IMG/VR virus record: IMGVR_UViG_3300023178_000248
Span: 1-25,201 of that record
From: a virus
DNA length: 25,201 bases
Direction: 5' to 3' (one strand)
Shown here piece by piece: positions 23,323-25,201 of the stretch (position 1 is the stretch's first letter; every line of letters begins with the position of its first letter). A program made the translations under genes and the position numbers. Under the pieces are notes generated by a model. It was given only the letters and a program-made list of their open reading frames with translations, did no database searches and was not told the origin of the DNA.

Positions 23323-25201
23323 TGGCAATCAGGTATTTTAGATTAGAACAAGCGGCGAGTGGTTCTTCACCAGTCACAGGGGATACTATTGTAATGAAGT
23401 GGGATGATACTGTTGTACCTGCGGGTCTTAATCAGGCAACTACTTTAAATTTTATAAATGCTTTTCCAAATGCGACATGGCAATTTAGGTCTCGTGTTTG
23501 GGATTTGACCGACTTGGGTACGGGATATTCAGGTTCTTTCGATACTGAAATGATTTCAGGTGAGCCATGGGCTTATGTTAGTACGATAGGTACTAGAGTT
23601 TATGTTGGGTATACTTTTGATATTGATACCACATTTTTTGCGCAAAACTATATTACAGTAGAAGGTCCGACAGGTGATTTTAAATCGCCAAGATATCAAA
23701 CTAATTTCTATAGTGCTTCCTCATTTAATGATACCTTAAAACTTATTGGAACTGACACGAATAGATATGACTATATTAGGTTAACTACTCAAGACGATTA
23801 TGACCATGTTACAAATTCGGGGGCGACTACCTATAATTTTAGTGCTGCAACTGGTGTTAGTTCTGAAATAGATGTAAATAGTGGTACGGCTATAATTCCA
23901 TATAGTGCGACTTCCGCTAGAAATTATTTTAATAATTTATATGACGGTTGGATAACTGAATCTGACGATTGTTCAGGTAATGAGGTGACAAGTGCAAATG
24001 CTGTTATCTACTCTGGTAATATGCACAGTAGGTCAGAGTCTTACGAAAGTATATATGGCGGTGTATGTCTTAGGGTTGATTCTGCTCAGATACCATATTC
24101 GGGTTCACCGTCAGATATAAATTTAGCCAATAATTATGACGTTGTAGACACTTGGTATACCGATTGTGACGATTGTCAAAGCACTTCACCATATTATGGT
24201 GTGTATCACTTTAGTGGGGGTACTGATTGTCAAGGTAATAGTATTACTCCTGTTGTTTTTACTTCAGATGTATTAAGTTATGGAGACCCACTTGTTGGTG
24301 GTCCAGTAAATACTGGAGTATTCTTCAAGGTAAATGGAGAATGTTTAGGAGGTGAGCAATATACGATTTCTCAAATTGAACCGACAACAACTACAGGAAC
24401 TATAAGTGCCACTTATTCAACTTGTGCGGATTGTACGGGTAGTACTAATCCAATTGAAACACACTATTACTTCTCAGCATGTACTGACGGTAGTATATAT
24501 AGAGCGGTTATTCTTGACTTTGATGCTGAATTAGGTGCGGTTAGTAATGGAAGAACTTATTTACTTGAAGATATTAGTGATTTACCTAATGGTTGTTATA
24601 CTGTTGTATCTTCACAATTAAGTTATACTGATTTTGTGGGGTACGGACCAGATTCTAATGCCACTCAATCATCAACAGATTGTGATGATAGTTTATGTGA
24701 TTTACCGACTCCAACACCTACTAATACTCCAACACCAACTCCAACTATATCTTTAACCCCAACTAATACTCCGACACCCACTTCTACACCACCTGTAAGT
24801 ACTATACTTGCTGAAAAATGTGATATACCTGGTATTGTTTATCAGATTACAGGTTATACTGGTAATTCGATTGTGGACCAAGCATTTTATTTAGATTTTT
24901 CTGATAATAGTGGATGTTATAAAGTAGTTGGTGACGGAGAAATTTCAATATTTTTAAATATAACAGGAGTACCAACCACTGACTATGAAACTTGTGAGGA
25001 GTGTAATAACTCAACACCTACACCGACACCTACAAATACTCCAACACCTACACCAACACTGACTAATACTCCGACACCTACACCATCTATTACTCCTACA
25101 TCTTCACTTACGCCTACACCTAGTATTACTCCTACTTCATCGGTAACTCCTACACCATCAAATACTCCTACTTCATCGGTTACGCCTACACCATCTATTA
25201 C
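23322..25201 (+). CDS. Repetitive adhesin/fibre-like protein, 5' part (runs off window)
   Basis: It starts in the TAATG overlap after the 985-aa gene and stays open to the right edge (at least 626 residues). It begins MAIRYFRLEQAASGSSPVTG with a beta-rich N-terminal region (about 1-275). Then come modules bounded by Cys pairs: C282/C285, C368/C371, C454/C459 and C558/C561, that is at intervals of 86, 86 and 104 residues. Modules share a [YH]FS.CTD-like strand and a G-C-Y-x-V-V strand. Thr/Pro linkers occur at residues 462-491 and from 565 to the edge, the latter becoming a 12-residue repeat. There are no membrane or signal segments. It is probably a distal tail fibre or receptor-binding protein, its amino end attaching to the baseplate; this is inference from repeats and position. 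Confidence 0.82.
   Translation, partial: MAIRYFRLEQAASGSSPVTGDTIVMKWDDTVVPAGLNQATTLNFINAFPNATWQFRSRVWDLTDLGTGYSGSFDTEMISGEPWAYVSTIGTRVYVGYTFDIDTTFFAQNYITVEGPTGDFKSPRYQTNFYSASSFNDTLKLIGTDTNRYDYIRLTTQDDYDHVTNSGATTYNFSAATGVSSEIDVNSGTAIIPYSATSARNYFNNLYDGWITESDDCSGNEVTSANAVIYSGNMHSRSESYESIYGGVCLRVDSAQIPYSGSPSDINLANNYDVVDTWYTDCDDCQSTSPYYGVYHFSGGTDCQGNSITPVVFTSDVLSYGDPLVGGPVNTGVFFKVNGECLGGEQYTISQIEPTTTTGTISATYSTCADCTGSTNPIETHYYFSACTDGSIYRAVILDFDAELGAVSNGRTYLLEDISDLPNGCYTVVSSQLSYTDFVGYGPDSNATQSSTDCDDSLCDLPTPTPTNTPTPTPTISLTPTNTPTPTSTPPVSTILAEKCDIPGIVYQITGYTGNSIVDQAFYLDFSDNSGCYKVVGDGEISIFLNITGVPTTDYETCEECNNSTPTPTPTNTPTPTPTLTNTPTPTPSITPTSSLTPTPSITPTSSVTPTPSNTPTSSVTPTPSI
24705..24794 (+). repeat. First Thr/Pro linker in the fibre-like gene
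   Basis: Thirty codons (residues 462-491), almost all Thr, Pro, Asn or Ser in TPTPTNTP-like order, form a low-complexity extended linker inserted into the third Cys-pair module. At DNA level it is a degenerate ACTCCAACACC-type repeat. It is likely to be an extended spacer between folded modules. Confidence 0.85.
25014..25201 (+). repeat. Second Thr/Pro linker with 36-base tandem repeats
   Basis: A Thr/Pro/Ser-rich coding repeat starts just after C561 and continues beyond the window. From 25089 it settles into 36-base units (25089-25124, 25125-25160, 25161-25196, then the start of a fourth). These encode the 12-residue pattern xTPTSS(L/V)TPTPS. Units two and three differ at few bases. They are in frame and coding, not CRISPR. 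Confidence 0.88.

Noticed and set aside
25014-25201. Regularly spaced repeats reminiscent of a CRISPR array
   Set aside because: The repeats are contiguous, without unique spacers, stay in one long reading frame and encode a Thr/Pro/Ser linker.

Overview
The window looks like part of the genome of a tailed phage with a T4-like (contractile-tail, myovirus) core. Its host is probably a member of the Bacteroidetes, perhaps a flavobacterium. The phage assignment rests on recognisable T4-type replication proteins (gp32-like SSB, UvsX recombinase, FEN/RNase H nuclease, gp41/DnaB-like helicase) next to T4-type baseplate proteins (gp25-like, gp6-like). The host guess is inference from three things. 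The DNA is AT-rich. Almost no gene has a Shine-Dalgarno sequence; starts are preceded by A/T-rich leaders. Promoter-like TTTG...TAnnTTT elements occur, and the ribonucleotide reductase has the NrdB-borne ATP-cone architecture described from a flavobacterium. All genes are on the + strand, and I saw no tRNA, CRISPR array, insertion sequence or integrase.

Layout. Positions 3-395 hold the 3' end of an acidic coiled-coil gene of unknown function. A 145-bp gap follows with a consensus sigma70-type promoter abutting a terminator, then a second, Bacteroidetes-type promoter candidate. Positions 541-8401 are the DNA replication, recombination and nucleotide-supply block: SSB, a strong terminator, UvsX, FEN nuclease, an unrecognised 150-aa protein, DnaB-like helicase, NrdB (with ATP-cone) and NrdA (without it). 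A structured 131-bp gap with a terminator and a promoter candidate separates this from the virion block.

Positions 8533-25201 are the baseplate and tail-tip block: gp25-like, gp6-like, a giant 1619-aa protein with a carboxypeptidase-regulatory-like N-terminal domain and an internal hydrophobic segment, and four proteins I cannot name (580, about 286, 360 and 302 aa, the third with a PKD domain). These are followed by a 985-aa protein with a tail-protein-I (P2 gpI / T4 gp7-like) region, and finally the start of a repetitive adhesin or fibre-like protein with Cys-pair-delimited modules and Thr/Pro linkers that runs off the window. Several of these genes are joined by TAATG or similar stop/start overlaps, so they are probably made from one late transcript in coordinated amounts.

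Working together, the first block would coat, pair, process and unwind DNA and supply dNTPs. The second would build baseplate wedges and an elaborate periphery of Ig/PKD-like and repetitive proteins that probably contacts the host surface. The most novel part is 10912-25201, where between the conserved wedge proteins there are five large proteins without recognisable T4 counterparts.
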